A stretch of 46,348 nucleotides of DNA from Alphaproteobacteria bacterium (GTDB lineage: Bacteria; Pseudomonadota; Alphaproteobacteria; DSM-16000; Inquilinaceae), in contig JAAAOG010000062.1 of assembly GCA_009909005.1 (NCBI GenBank), positions 1-46,348 of the forward strand. The letters run 5' to 3'. The position numbers and the translations under genes are program-made. Under the pieces are notes generated by a model. It searched no databases, was not told the DNA's origin, and saw only the letters and a program-made list of their open reading frames with translations. Every line of letters begins with the position of its first letter. Position 1 is the stretch's first letter. This document shows positions 1 to 7,922 of this stretch, in pieces.

Positions 1-1
1 G

Positions 2-79
2 CCGGGCGCGGCCGCGCGGCTGCGGGAGGCGGCAGGCCGCGCGCGTGCCGCCCGGCGGACGCTGTCGGACGCGGCTTGA
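2..79 (+). CDS. 3' end of an unidentified gene (cut by left edge)
   Basis: The first 25 codons of this frame are open from the window edge to a TGA at 77-79. They encode an Ala/Arg-rich, probably helical C-terminus ending in RRTLSDAA. The composition suits the end of a high-GC gene, and the stop lies 86 nt before the next start at 166. The product cannot be recognised from so little sequence, and a chance open frame in GC-rich DNA is possible. Confidence 0.35.
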   Translation, partial: PGAAARLREAAGRARAARRTLSDAA

Positions 80-165
80 ATAGTCGTTCCGGGAATTAAC
101 CGAATCTCGGCATTTGCGTGATAGCGCTGAACCCGCAGGTCTATGACCGCGAAAGGGGATAGCGC

Positions 166-1128
166 ATGAAAACGGCCGCGATTCTGGTTGCGGGACTGAT
201 CATCGGGGTCATGGTCGCCTTTTGGGGCGATCTGACCCGTTCGGGCGACCGCCTGAGCGGCGTTCCCTTCAGCGAAATCAGCGCGGCGGCTGACAGGCAT
301 TGCCGGTCCGATGGTGCGTTTCTCCCCGAACAATGCCGGTGCATGGTCGAAGGCGTGGCGGAGAGGCTGTCGCGCGCCGAGGCCCGCGAGGTTCTCCTGA
401 CCGCTGCGTTCATTGCGCCGGAACCAGGGACGTCGGTCTTCCCGGCTGCGGACAGCCGCGCCGATCCGGATGGCGAGGCAGAGACGGTTGCCGGGTCTTC
501 GGACGATGCGGGTGGGGGCGACTTCGACCTGGCCATGCTCTGGCAGGACTGTGCGCCTCTTGCACAGCCTGACGAGGCGCCCTCTGCCTATGCCCCCCCG
601 GAAGGCGGCTTGCGGCTGACGCTGGACAATGGCCGGGTTTACACCATCGACAGCAATGACCCTGATCTCGTCCAATATTATTTCCGCAACGCCAATTGGC
701 GGCGGCAGAGCTCGCAATACTACCGCTCCCTCGTTCTCCTCGGCGGTGCGGAGGGCCTCAGCAACCGCATCGAAAATGCCGAGCCGCTGGAACGACTCTG
801 GCCGCTGGCGGTCGGTAATCGGGCCGAATACAAGGTCATCACGCGGCGCTATGGCCGGTTCCTCGCGCGCCGGTCGGAGCTCGCCGAAGTGCTCCGGACC
901 GAGACCCTGACGGCCGGTGGCGATCACTATGAAACCTTCGTTGTCCAGGGGCGGTGGCAGGTGACCCACTGGCTCGATTCCCGGCAACAAATCTACGATG
1001 CCGGGGATTGGACTGCCTGGTATTGCCCGGAAACCGGAACCTGGCTGCGTTGGGAAGACAACCTGTACCGCCAGGGCCGGACCATCGGCAGCTCCCGCAT
1101 GCAGGTCGTCCGCATCGCCCCGATGTGA
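166..1128 (+). CDS. Membrane-anchored or exported protein of unknown function
   Basis: This 320-residue protein starts with an uncleaved-looking hydrophobic segment (about residues 3-22: AAILVAGLIIGVMVAFW), so it is probably anchored in the inner membrane with the bulk in the periplasm. A Cys-containing stretch follows (HCRSDG...CRCM, about residues 45-65). It is predicted helical and resembles small periplasmic Cys motifs, but no family was recognised. A low-complexity acidic linker at about 85-115 leads to a C-terminal domain rich in Tyr, Trp and Arg (about 145-318). The start is supported by an AAAGGGGA ribosome site 7 nt upstream. Nothing nearby on the plus strand suggests an operon. Coding is well supported by length and codon bias; function is unknown. 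Confidence 0.75.
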   Translation: MKTAAILVAGLIIGVMVAFWGDLTRSGDRLSGVPFSEISAAADRHCRSDGAFLPEQCRCMVEGVAERLSRAEAREVLLTAAFIAPEPGTSVFPAADSRADPDGEAETVAGSSDDAGGGDFDLAMLWQDCAPLAQPDEAPSAYAPPEGGLRLTLDNGRVYTIDSNDPDLVQYYFRNANWRRQSSQYYRSLVLLGGAEGLSNRIENAEPLERLWPLAVGNRAEYKVITRRYGRFLARRSELAEVLRTETLTAGGDHYETFVVQGRWQVTHWLDSRQQIYDAGDWTAWYCPETGTWLRWEDNLYRQGRTIGSSRMQVVRIAPM

Positions 1129-1329
1129 CGTGATGGGGTGCCGCACCCTGAAGGGTGGCGGGTCTGTGCAGAATTACGCTCATAAGGCGCCGCGACCGTA
1201 ATATTATTTTCGTTTCGTCTGAAAATGAATAATAAATTCCTTGCTCTTAAATAACGAGATTTCGTTCTCGGCGGAATTGGATGCTGAATCTTTCGAATCC
1301 GAGTTCCGCGGGTGGAAATATCCCTAGCC

Positions 1330-1343
1330 TTGATATGGATCAA
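1330..1343. promoter_or_regulatory. FNR/Anr/FixK-type box
   Basis: The sequence TTGAT-ATGG-ATCAA is a perfect match to the FNR/Anr/FixK consensus TTGAT-N4-ATCAA. Its centre lies about 90 nt upstream of the ATG of the 27-codon ORF at 1427. If the site acts in class II position (centre near -41.5), transcription would start near 1378 and leave a leader of about 50 nt. No strong -10 hexamer is obvious at the implied place, as expected for an activator-dependent promoter. Low-oxygen control is inferred from the consensus only. Confidence 0.6.
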
Positions 1344-1426
1344 TGGGCCGGCGGCGAAAAATTCGTTACGGTCCGCCCGCCTGTTTGGCAATGAAATTGT
1401 TCTTTACGTCTGGGAGACCAAAGAAA

Positions 1427-1510
1427 ATGTCTGTCATCAAGAAAAACACCTGGATCCTTCTGGTGGCTGGCTTTGCCGTCCTCATCGCCGTCGGGGTGAT
1501 CACCTCGTAA
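1427..1510 (+). CDS. 27-residue single-span membrane microprotein
   Basis: This short ORF (27 residues plus TAA) encodes MSVIKKNTW followed by one hydrophobic span (about residues 9-25: WILLVAGFAVLIAVGVI) and a short TS tail. The two lysines before the span predict an N-in topology. A GGGAG ribosome site lies at 1412-1416, 10 nt before the ATG. The design resembles small subunits or modulators of membrane complexes (as CydX or CcoQ are for oxidases), but no homology is claimed. A perfect FNR-type box about 90 nt upstream makes an oxygen-regulated role attractive. It is too short for coding statistics; support rests on ribosome site, composition and upstream box. Confidence 0.55.
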   Translation: MSVIKKNTWILLVAGFAVLIAVGVITS

Positions 1511-1838
1511 GGCAGGGGCGCGCGACGCCGCTGATCGGCATCAGACGCATCGTGCAGAAGATATCGGGCAGAAGATCGGAACGGCACTGCCCGACTGGCC
1601 GGCCGGAAGGAACAGACAAAGACGGGCCAGCAAGGTCCGGAAAACTCGAGGAAACCCAAGTATCGCTACGACAGAGGGCTGGACGGCACGGAGTGTGGGG
1701 AAGCGAAATCCGAAGAAAAAGAAACCACACTCCGGTCCGGTCCTGTCGTCACATGCCGCGGGACGGGTGGTCCGTGTCGGGCATTCCCCGCATTTCCCGC
1801 ATCTCCCGCGTTCACAGGTCAGTGCTCAACCCCCGGCT
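1511..1838. other. Intergenic stretch without a recognised gene
   Basis: About 330 nt separate the microprotein from the end of the transglycosylase gene. Open frames here have composition typical of non-coding GC-rich DNA. The only structure seen is a short imperfect tandem of CCCGCATTT-like 9-mers at about 1783-1811. No terminator with a T-run was found. Confidence 0.5.
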
Positions 1839-3134
1839 TCAGCGAGCGGAATAACCATTTTGCGCGGTGCGCAGCCGGCCGAGGATGTCGAGGGTGGGGA
1901 AGCCGTCCGCGGGCACGCCGATTTCCGTCTGGAAAGACCTGAGCGCCCGGCGAGTCCGAGGCCCGGTCAGGCCATCAGCCTCCCCCGGATCATAGCCGAG
2001 CGCAGCAAGCAGCGTCTGCAGTTCCGTCACTTCCTGAAACCGCAGCGACCGTCCGATCGCCGGACGGGGCCCCTGAAGCGGCCCGCCGCCGGCCAGCCTG
2101 TCTGCCAGATGGCCGACGGCCAGGGCATAATAGCTGGAGTTGTTCCACGTCATGATTGCGCGGAAATTGTCGTACACCAGGAATGCCGGTCCCTGATGGC
2201 CCATCGGGAGGATCAGCGAGGCGGTCAGATCGGCCTGCGGCAATTCCCGGCCATCGGTGCGGCGGACACCGTGCCGCTGCCATTCGGCGAGCGGCAGTTC
2301 CAGCGAGAGATCGGCCAGGACCCAGGGAAAATCCTCCGGCAGCCGCACCTCCCGGCCCCAGGTCTCGTCCCCCCGCCAGCCGATTTCGGACAGGTAGTGG
2401 GCCCCCGACGCCAAGGCATCCGGGACGCTCGACCATAAATCGCGTCGGCCGTCATCGTCGAAATCCACCGCAAAACGGCGATAGGTCGAGGGCATGAACT
2501 GCACCTGTCCCATGGCGCCGGCCCAGGAGCCGCGCATGCGTCCGGGGCTGATGTCCCCCGCCTCGATCAGGCTCAGGGCATCGATGAGTTGGGACCGGAA
2601 CATGTCCGCCCGCCGGCTGCCATAGGCCAGGGTCGCCAGAGCCTGGGGAACCGGGAAGTCCCCGAGGAAACTGCCATAGCCGGTTTCCAGACCCCACAAC
2701 GCCACAAGGAAGCGCGGCTGCACGCCATAGCGGGCGCGGATGGCGGCCAGCAGATCGGCGTTCGCGGCGAGCTGCCGCCGTCCTTCCGCGATTCGCTCCG
2801 GCGAGATGGCATTGTCGAGATATTCCCAGAATGTCCGGGTAAATTCCGGCTGGTGCCGGTCCAATTCCAGCACGCGGCGATTCGGCGACATCCCGGCCAG
2901 GGCCCGATCGATCGTGGCATCCGAAAGCCCCGCGGCCCGGGCCTCCGCCCGGAAATCGGCCAGCCAGGTGGCGAAATCCGTGTCAGCCCGCGCCAGGTCG
3001 TTGCCGCCTGCCAGGCCAATGAGCAAGAGCACGAGAAGCGTGGCCGCAACGAAACGCCCGGCGGACTGAGGCCGGCGCCCAAATCTGCCCGATGAGAACA
3101 CAGCGGCACCTATGTCTTGTGTGTCTGGCCGCAC
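1839..3134 (-). CDS. Lytic murein transglycosylase, MltB family (SLT_2 plus PG-binding domain)
   Basis: This is an exported lytic transglycosylase that cleaves the MurNAc-GlcNAc bond of peptidoglycan. Residues about 27-50 form a signal sequence (FVAATLLVLLLIGLAGG, then ARADT). The SLT_2 catalytic domain spans about 52-350. It carries the WGLETGYGSFLG motif, with Glu150 as the likely catalytic acid, and the GAMGQVQFMPSTYRRFA segment typical of MltB proteins. A peptidoglycan_binding_1 domain occupies about 365-425 (LQTLLAALGYDPGEADGLTG). The length, 431 residues, fits the MltB_2 subfamily. The start used is GTG; a downstream start just before the hydrophobic core is possible. The gene is monocistronic on the minus strand. 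The lack of a lipobox suggests a soluble periplasmic form. Confidence 0.9.
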   Translation of the reverse strand: MRPDTQDIGAAVFSSGRFGRRPQSAGRFVAATLLVLLLIGLAGGNDLARADTDFATWLADFRAEARAAGLSDATIDRALAGMSPNRRVLELDRHQPEFTRTFWEYLDNAISPERIAEGRRQLAANADLLAAIRARYGVQPRFLVALWGLETGYGSFLGDFPVPQALATLAYGSRRADMFRSQLIDALSLIEAGDISPGRMRGSWAGAMGQVQFMPSTYRRFAVDFDDDGRRDLWSSVPDALASGAHYLSEIGWRGDETWGREVRLPEDFPWVLADLSLELPLAEWQRHGVRRTDGRELPQADLTASLILPMGHQGPAFLVYDNFRAIMTWNNSSYYALAVGHLADRLAGGGPLQGPRPAIGRSLRFQEVTELQTLLAALGYDPGEADGLTGPRTRRALRSFQTEIGVPADGFPTLDILGRLRTAQNGYSAR

Positions 3135-3339
3135 TCATCTTAAGCCATGCGCCGCCGCTGGCAAGAGCCGCGGGAGTTCGCGCCACCCGGCGAGCGCGAG
3201 TTTCCCCCGCGCACGGCCGTGTGCGGCCGGCAAGGCACCGGGCAAAAAAGACGGTGGCCGATGCCCTCAAGGCACCCGGCTCTTGTCGACAAATCTGGGA
3301 GAAGGTCCCGTGCGGCAAAAAAAGTCGGAAAACTGCGGA

Positions 3340-3531
3340 ATTTCACTTTGCCTGACGCCGGACACAGGATAAAGAGGGGCCGTGCACCGCACGGCCCAAG
3401 TTCAGGGAGGATTCGCCCATAAGGGCACAGCAAACCGAGCGGCCTGCTAAAAAGATGCGTAACGATATTCCGGGATTGGCGCAAGCTTCCTTACCTGGAC
3501 GGCCCTCGTTTAGCGAGGGCCGTGTTTTTTT
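3340..3531 (+). ncRNA. Possible small RNA ending at an orphan terminator
   Basis: Both neighbouring genes are on the minus strand, yet this 468-nt gap ends in a strong plus-strand terminator. Upstream of it lies a second compact hairpin (GGCCGTGC-ACC-GCACGGCC, 3378-3396) and a GGGAGGATTCGCCCATAAGGGC segment. No convincing ORF ends before the terminator. A plus-strand non-coding transcript is therefore the simplest explanation. It does not match 6S, 4.5S, tmRNA or RNase P by eye, and its 5' end is only a guess. Confidence 0.3.
3499..3531 (+). terminator. Rho-independent terminator
   Basis: A perfect 10-bp stem (ACGGCCCTCG, loop TTTAG, CGAGGGCCGT at 3499-3523) is followed by G and a run of seven T (3525-3531). 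The T-run gives the plus strand as the direction of termination. No plus-strand gene precedes it. Confidence 0.85.
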
Positions 3532-3602
3532 GGCCACAGTGATGCTGCCGGGCAATAGTCCCGCCGGGACAAACACTTAGCCGGCATCGTGCCCGGCGTG
3601 GT

Positions 3603-4595
3603 TCACCGGCGGGGCGTGAGACCTGCATCCGCGTGGGCGAGGATGTCCTTCAGCTCGCCGACCGCGCTGTCGCCGGCGGCCCGGCCCAGTGCGATCAGCT
3701 CCTCAGCCCGATCGAATTCCGCCAGGCCGATATGCCCGACGCGCGGCGTGATATGCACGTCGGGCGGGTCGCTGGCGAGGCGAGCCCGGGTGGCGCGGTC
3801 GAGGACCAGGCTCAGTGAGGAGACCATGACGCCGAAGACGCTCGGCCCCTGGCGATCGCGGCGCAGCAGCACCCGCACCAGGCCGGGCAGGGCGGCAAGC
3901 CGGCCCAGGCCGCGGCCCGTGCCGGTGCTTTTCTCGGCCTGGCGGACGACATCGTCGACATCGAACGTGGCCTCGCTCTGCAGCGGCCCGATGCCGGCCG
4001 CGATGCGCCGGCTGATATCGGCATTGACATTGACGCCGATGACGATGCGCGCCCCCATTGCCACGCAGACGGAAACCGGCAGCGGGTTGACCAGGGCGCC
4101 GTCGACCAGCCATCGGCCGTCCAGCGCCATCGGCGGAAAGACGCCGGGCAGCGAATAGGAGGCCCGGACCGCCTCGACGACGGATCCGCGCGTCAGCCAG
4201 ACCTCGCGGCCGCTGGTCAGGTCGGAGGCGATGCAGACAAAGGGCTTCGGCAGGTGCTCGATGGTCATGTCGCCGAAATGGGCGCGCATCTCCTTGCTCA
4301 GCCGCTCGCCGCTGATCAGCCCTGCCCGGCTCATGGTGAAGTCGAGATAGCTGACGGCTTTGAACCGGTTCACGGAGCGCGCCCAGTCCTCCACCGAATC
4401 AAGCTTGCCGGCCAGATAGCAGGCGCCGACGAGCGCCCCGATCGAGGTCCCGGCCACCATGTCGGGCTCGATGCCGGCATCCAGCAGCGCGCGCAGCACG
4501 CCGATATGCGCCCAGCCGCGGGCGACGCCGCCGCCCAGTGCCAGCCCGATCCGGGGCTGGCCGGGACGGGAGAACATCCATTCGGCGCTGCTCAT
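3603..4595 (-). CDS. Patatin-like phospholipase family protein (RssA-like)
   Basis: This 330-residue protein is a patatin-fold serine acyl hydrolase that should act on phospholipids or other acyl esters. The oxyanion-hole loop (ALGGGVARGWAHIGVL, residues 19-34) precedes the nucleophile elbow GTSIG with Ser51. The dyad aspartate is Asp165 in VDGALVNPLPV. The remaining C-terminal part (about 190-330) is the helical extension seen in RssA/YchK-type proteins. There is no signal peptide, so it is probably cytoplasmic or membrane-peripheral. A GGAGGGG ribosome site stands before the ATG at 4595. A 46-codon membrane microprotein lies about 165 nt upstream on the same strand and may share its transcript. 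Confidence 0.92.
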   Translation of the reverse strand: MSSAEWMFSRPGQPRIGLALGGGVARGWAHIGVLRALLDAGIEPDMVAGTSIGALVGACYLAGKLDSVEDWARSVNRFKAVSYLDFTMSRAGLISGERLSKEMRAHFGDMTIEHLPKPFVCIASDLTSGREVWLTRGSVVEAVRASYSLPGVFPPMALDGRWLVDGALVNPLPVSVCVAMGARIVIGVNVNADISRRIAAGIGPLQSEATFDVDDVVRQAEKSTGTGRGLGRLAALPGLVRVLLRRDRQGPSVFGVMVSSLSLVLDRATRARLASDPPDVHITPRVGHIGLAEFDRAEELIALGRAAGDSAVGELKDILAHADAGLTPRR

Positions 4596-4760
4596 GCCGG
4601 TACCCCTCCGCCCATGGCGCGCCCGGGCCAGCGCCGGAACATGCCGGGCGTGAGGACGCGCACCGCCATGAACAGTGTGAGGGCCTCAGCCGACCGGCGT
4701 CGCCGGCGCATCGGCAAAGCCGTCCGGCGCAAAGGCCATGAAAGCCACGACGCCGCCACT
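4596..4760. other. Spacer between the microprotein and patatin genes
   Basis: This 165-nt minus-strand spacer holds two short open frames: 17 codons from an ATG near 4739, and about 25 codons whose TGA overlaps the patatin start. Neither is convincing as a protein gene. They might act as leader peptides, but this is speculative. No terminator was seen, so read-through from the microprotein gene into the patatin gene is possible. Confidence 0.35.
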
Positions 4761-4901
4761 CTACGGTCGCAGCATCTTATGTATGATAACAACGACAAGA
4801 TATACAATAATGGCGACGCAAAGGGTTGCGAGCCAGGGATCCCAGAAGGGCACATCGAGGAGATGGGTCCACCAGCGCCAGGTTCGTTCGACGGGGTCCA
4901 T
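4761..4901 (-). CDS. 46-residue tryptophan-rich membrane microprotein
   Basis: The minus strand encodes a 46-residue peptide with an amphipathic Trp-rich N-terminus (MDPVERTWRWWTHLLD, then PFWDPW). A single strongly hydrophobic span follows (about 24-40: LATLCVAIIVYLVVVII), ending in the basic tail HKMLRP. A GGAGG ribosome site lies about 6 nt before the ATG. Its base composition is AT-richer than its neighbours. The design, with one span and a positive C-terminal tail, is that of a genuine small membrane protein. The gene precedes the patatin-like lipase gene on the same strand, so a link with membrane lipid metabolism is possible but unproven. Confidence 0.6.
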   Translation of the reverse strand: MDPVERTWRWWTHLLDVPFWDPWLATLCVAIIVYLVVVIIHKMLRP

Positions 4902-5097
4902 GCCTGCCTCCGCCAGCCTCGGATTGATAATACCCCCGCGATCGATGAGCCCGTCAATGGTTCAGTTCTTCGCAGACGAAGTGTTCCTCACCCGGAACCG
5001 GATGCCGCTGTCACGGATTCCGGCTTGACGGGCCGCGGCGGCTCTGACCGATGATGGGATCGCCTTGTCCCGCACGCTACAGGCCGGAGGATCGGCG

Positions 5098-6597
5098 ATG
5101 CGCGTCGTGATCGCCATGGTCAAGCATGAGACCAACCGCTTTTCGCCGGTGCCGACCCCGCTGGCGCGCTTCGGCGTCGATGGGCCGCTTTACGGTGCCG
5201 ATGCGCTGGCCGGCTATCGCGGCACGGCGACGCCGATTGGGGCCTTCATCGACCTGGCCGAATCGGCAGGGGCGGAGATCGTGACGCCGATAGCGGCCGA
5301 GGCCTGGCCGAGCGGCCCGGTCGCCGAGGACGCCTATCGGCACCTCTGCGACACAGTGGCCGAGGCGGTGTCGCAGGGCTGCGATGCGATCCTGCTGGAT
5401 CTCCACGGCGCCATGGTCACCGAAAGCATCGATGACGGCGAAGGGGCGCTGCTCGACATGCTGCGCGGCCTGGCCCCCGATACGCCGATCGCCGTGGCGC
5501 TCGACTTCCACGCCAATCTCACCGGCCGCATGGTGGCGCATGCCGACGTCATCGTCGGCTACAAGACCTATCCGCATATCGACATGTACGAGACCGGGCG
5601 GCAGGCCGGGCGCATCGGGCTGGCGGCGGCCAAAGGCGCCGTCCGCCCGACCATGGCCTGGGGCAACCGGCCCATGCTGCCGCATGTCATCCGCCAGGGC
5701 AGCGACGACCAGCCCATGGCCGACCTTTTGCAGATGGCCCGCGACCAGGAGGCGGCCGGGGTGCTGGCGGCCTCGATCTTTCCCGGCTTCCCCTATTCCG
5801 ACATCGCCGATGCGGGCCTCAGCGCCGTGGTCGTCACCGACAAGGACACGGCCCTGGCCGAGGCCCGCTGCGGCGCCCTGCTGAACGCCGCCTGGGTGCG
5901 ACGGGAGGAGTTCGTCTATCACGGCGAGCCGGCGGCCGAAGCCGTCGCCCGCGCCGCACGGATGGACGAGGGCCCGATCATGCTGCTCGACCATTGCGAC
6001 AATTGCGGCTCGGGCGGCACCCAGGACGTCATGACGGTGATCCGGGAGGTGCTCGACCAGGGCCTGGAAAACACCGTCATCTTCGCCGTGCACGACCCGG
6101 AGGCCGTCGAGTCGCTGGTCGCGGCCGGGGTCGGGGCCGAGGTCACGATCAATCTCGGTGGCAAATATGCCATGCCGGCCCTGGGGCTGGAGGGCGAGCC
6201 GCTTGAGGTCTCCGGCACCGTCACCGGCGTGTCGAACGGCGACTTCACCGTGCAGGGACCGATGTACACCGGCGTGCAGGTGGCGATGGGCCGCACCGCG
6301 GTGCTGGATACCGGCAAGGCGGAAATCGTCGTCATCGAGCGCCATCACGAGCCCTGGGACACCGGCTGCCTGACCAGTCTGGGCATCGATCCGGCAGCGA
6401 AACGATTCATTCTGCTGAAATCGCGGGTCCACTGGCGGGCCGGCTTCCGGCCCCTGATCAAGGCTGAGGTGGAATGCGCCGGGGTTGGCGTGACCACCTC
6501 CGATTACGCGCTGCTGCCGTTCAAACATGTCCGCCGGCCGATCTTCCCGCTCGACCCCGAAACCGGCGCCGAACACGAGAATCTTCCGGATTCCTGA
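5098..6597 (+). CDS. M81 family metallopeptidase (MlrC / microcystinase C-like)
   Basis: This 499-residue protein belongs to the M81 (MlrC) family of zinc-dependent hydrolases. The N-terminal domain has the family's histidines and acids in KHETNRFSPV, ILLDLHGAMVTE and YKTYPHIDMYETGR. The C-terminal MlrC domain begins around residue 300 (LLDHCDNCGSGGTQD). The length is normal. The ATG at 5098 is chosen because GGAGG lies just upstream; an in-frame TTG at 5065 would add 11 residues. Despite the name, most family members are not microcystin-degrading, and the natural substrate here is unknown, perhaps a small peptide or amide. No transporter or dipeptide-uptake operon flanks it. Confidence 0.9.
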   Translation: MRVVIAMVKHETNRFSPVPTPLARFGVDGPLYGADALAGYRGTATPIGAFIDLAESAGAEIVTPIAAEAWPSGPVAEDAYRHLCDTVAEAVSQGCDAILLDLHGAMVTESIDDGEGALLDMLRGLAPDTPIAVALDFHANLTGRMVAHADVIVGYKTYPHIDMYETGRQAGRIGLAAAKGAVRPTMAWGNRPMLPHVIRQGSDDQPMADLLQMARDQEAAGVLAASIFPGFPYSDIADAGLSAVVVTDKDTALAEARCGALLNAAWVRREEFVYHGEPAAEAVARAARMDEGPIMLLDHCDNCGSGGTQDVMTVIREVLDQGLENTVIFAVHDPEAVESLVAAGVGAEVTINLGGKYAMPALGLEGEPLEVSGTVTGVSNGDFTVQGPMYTGVQVAMGRTAVLDTGKAEIVVIERHHEPWDTGCLTSLGIDPAAKRFILLKSRVHWRAGFRPLIKAEVECAGVGVTTSDYALLPFKHVRRPIFPLDPETGAEHENLPDS

Positions 6598-6607
6598 GGA
6601 GACGAGA

Positions 6608-7132
6608 CTAGGTCGCCGGATCGCAGAGCTGCGCGAGCGTCTCCCTCAACCGGCGTTCGTGGCCGCCGGGCCAGTAGAGTTTTTCGCAGGTCGGACAGAA
6701 GGTGACCGGCAGGCCGCGGGCCTGAATGCCGGGCGGCGTCGCGGCGCGCTGTTCGGGGCTTGCCGGCTGCAGGACGGCGTTGCAGATCAGGCAGCGGGTC
6801 ATGGGGGCCCGCATCCAATCGATCGGGACCTGCCGGGCGAGGTTGCGGGCGTGCTCCAGCGTGCCGCTGCCGTCGATCAGCACGACCGTGCCGGGCGCGT
6901 CGCGGTGCGCCAGCAAAGCCCGATCGCAGGTCAGCAGCAGCCGGCCGGCGGCGCGGGACCCGGCGAGCAGGTCGCGATCGGGCGCGCCGGGGCGGGCTTC
7001 CGTGGTATCGTAGCCGGCGGCGCGCAGCCAGCGGGCGAGTCGGCGCAGCATCTCGTCGCAAAGAAACCGCGGGGGCTGTGGGCATCGGGCAATGAGGCGA
7101 CGGGCAGGCAGCATGGCAGGGTGGATACTCAT
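6608..7132 (-). CDS. Mut7-C RNase-fold domain protein
   Basis: The 174-residue product matches the Mut7-C family (a PIN-like RNase fold with a C-terminal zinc ribbon). The PIN-like part begins at FLCDEMLRRLARWLRAAGYDT, and conserved acids recur in DRDLL and LTCDRALLA. The zinc ribbon is CLIC (about 116-119) and CPTC (about 149-152). Family members are usually cytoplasmic proteins of uncertain RNA target. The start at 7132 overlaps the divergent hydrolase start by about 40 nt; an in-frame ATG at 7114 is an alternative, and either keeps the FLCDE core. It converges on the M81 gene, with 10 nt between the stops. Confidence 0.85.
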   Translation of the reverse strand: MSIHPAMLPARRLIARCPQPPRFLCDEMLRRLARWLRAAGYDTTEARPGAPDRDLLAGSRAAGRLLLTCDRALLAHRDAPGTVVLIDGSGTLEHARNLARQVPIDWMRAPMTRCLICNAVLQPASPEQRAATPPGIQARGLPVTFCPTCEKLYWPGGHERRLRETLAQLCDPAT

Positions 7133-7922
7133 CGCGCTTCTGGGCTATGGCGCCGTCGTCGGAGTCATGTATGTCGCCCAGCGCAGCTTCATCTATTTCC
7201 CGTCATCGACGCAGCCCGTGCCGCGCGATTATGACGCTGCGGATTTCGAGGTCGTCGACTACCGCAGCGAGGACGGCATCACGCTGTCCGGCTGGTACAA
7301 GCCGTCCCTCTTCAGCCGCCCGACCATCGCCTATTTCCACGGCAATGCCGGCCATATCGGGCAGCGCGTCGACAAGGTGCGCGCCTATACCGAGCAGGGC
7401 TACGGCGTTTTCCTTGCCGGCTATCGCGGCTATGGCGGCAATCCCGGCCGGCCGACCGAGGCCGGCCTGTTCGCCGATGCCCGCGCCGCGCTGGACTGGC
7501 TGGACGCGCAGGGCATCAGCGGACAGCACTTGTTTCTATACGGCGAATCGCTGGGCAGCGGCGTGGCCGTGCAGATGGCGGTCGAGCGGCGGATCGGCGG
7601 CCTGATCCTGGAGGCGCCCTTTTCCTCGGTCGCCGACATCGCCCAGAGCCGCTACCGCATCCTGCCGGCGCGCTGGCTGCTGCACGACCATTTCGACAGT
7701 GCCGCCAAGATCGCCGAGATCGACGCCCCGCTGCTGCTGGTGCATGGCGACCGCGATTTCACCGTGCCGATCCGCTTCGGCCGGCGTCTGTTCGACGCGG
7801 CGGTGGAGCCGAAGCGGGCCGTCTACATCCCCGGCGCCGGCCACAACGATCTCTATGATCACGGCATGGCCGAGCGCGTCCTGGCCTTTCTGGGAAATCC
7901 CACGGCTCAGACGGTCCCCTGA
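7092..7922 (+). CDS. Alpha/beta hydrolase, BEM46/ABHD17-like, membrane anchored
   Basis: This 276-residue serine hydrolase has an N-terminal transmembrane anchor (about 10-28: GWILIALLGYGAVVGVMYV). The catalytic domain carries YFHGNAG (oxyanion loop), the nucleophile elbow GESLG with Ser153, the acid Asp222 in HGDRDFTVP, and His251 in GAGHND. This is the typical BEM46/YfhR/ABHD13-17 layout. The substrate is unknown; relatives act as thioesterases or lipases. An in-frame ATG at 7113 would remove seven residues and lessen the overlap with the divergent Mut7-C gene. Its 3' end overlaps the convergent SufU-like gene by 16 nt. Confidence 0.9.
   Translation: MRRRAGSMAGWILIALLGYGAVVGVMYVAQRSFIYFPSSTQPVPRDYDAADFEVVDYRSEDGITLSGWYKPSLFSRPTIAYFHGNAGHIGQRVDKVRAYTEQGYGVFLAGYRGYGGNPGRPTEAGLFADARAALDWLDAQGISGQHLFLYGESLGSGVAVQMAVERRIGGLILEAPFSSVADIAQSRYRILPARWLLHDHFDSAAKIAEIDAPLLLVHGDRDFTVPIRFGRRLFDAAVEPKRAVYIPGAGHNDLYDHGMAERVLAFLGNPTAQTVP

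Noticed and set aside
1261-1310. TTTCGAATCC resembling a tRNA T-arm
   Set aside because: No acceptor stem, anticodon arm or CCA-side pairing surrounds it, so no tRNA can be built.
3430-3580. A short plus-strand reading frame with MRNDIPGLAQASL
   Set aside because: It runs straight through the strong terminator hairpin and T-run and has no ribosome site.
4592-4957. A 121-codon minus-strand frame between the M81 and patatin genes
   Set aside because: It overlaps the better supported 46-codon membrane microprotein in another frame, and its translation is low in protein-like character.
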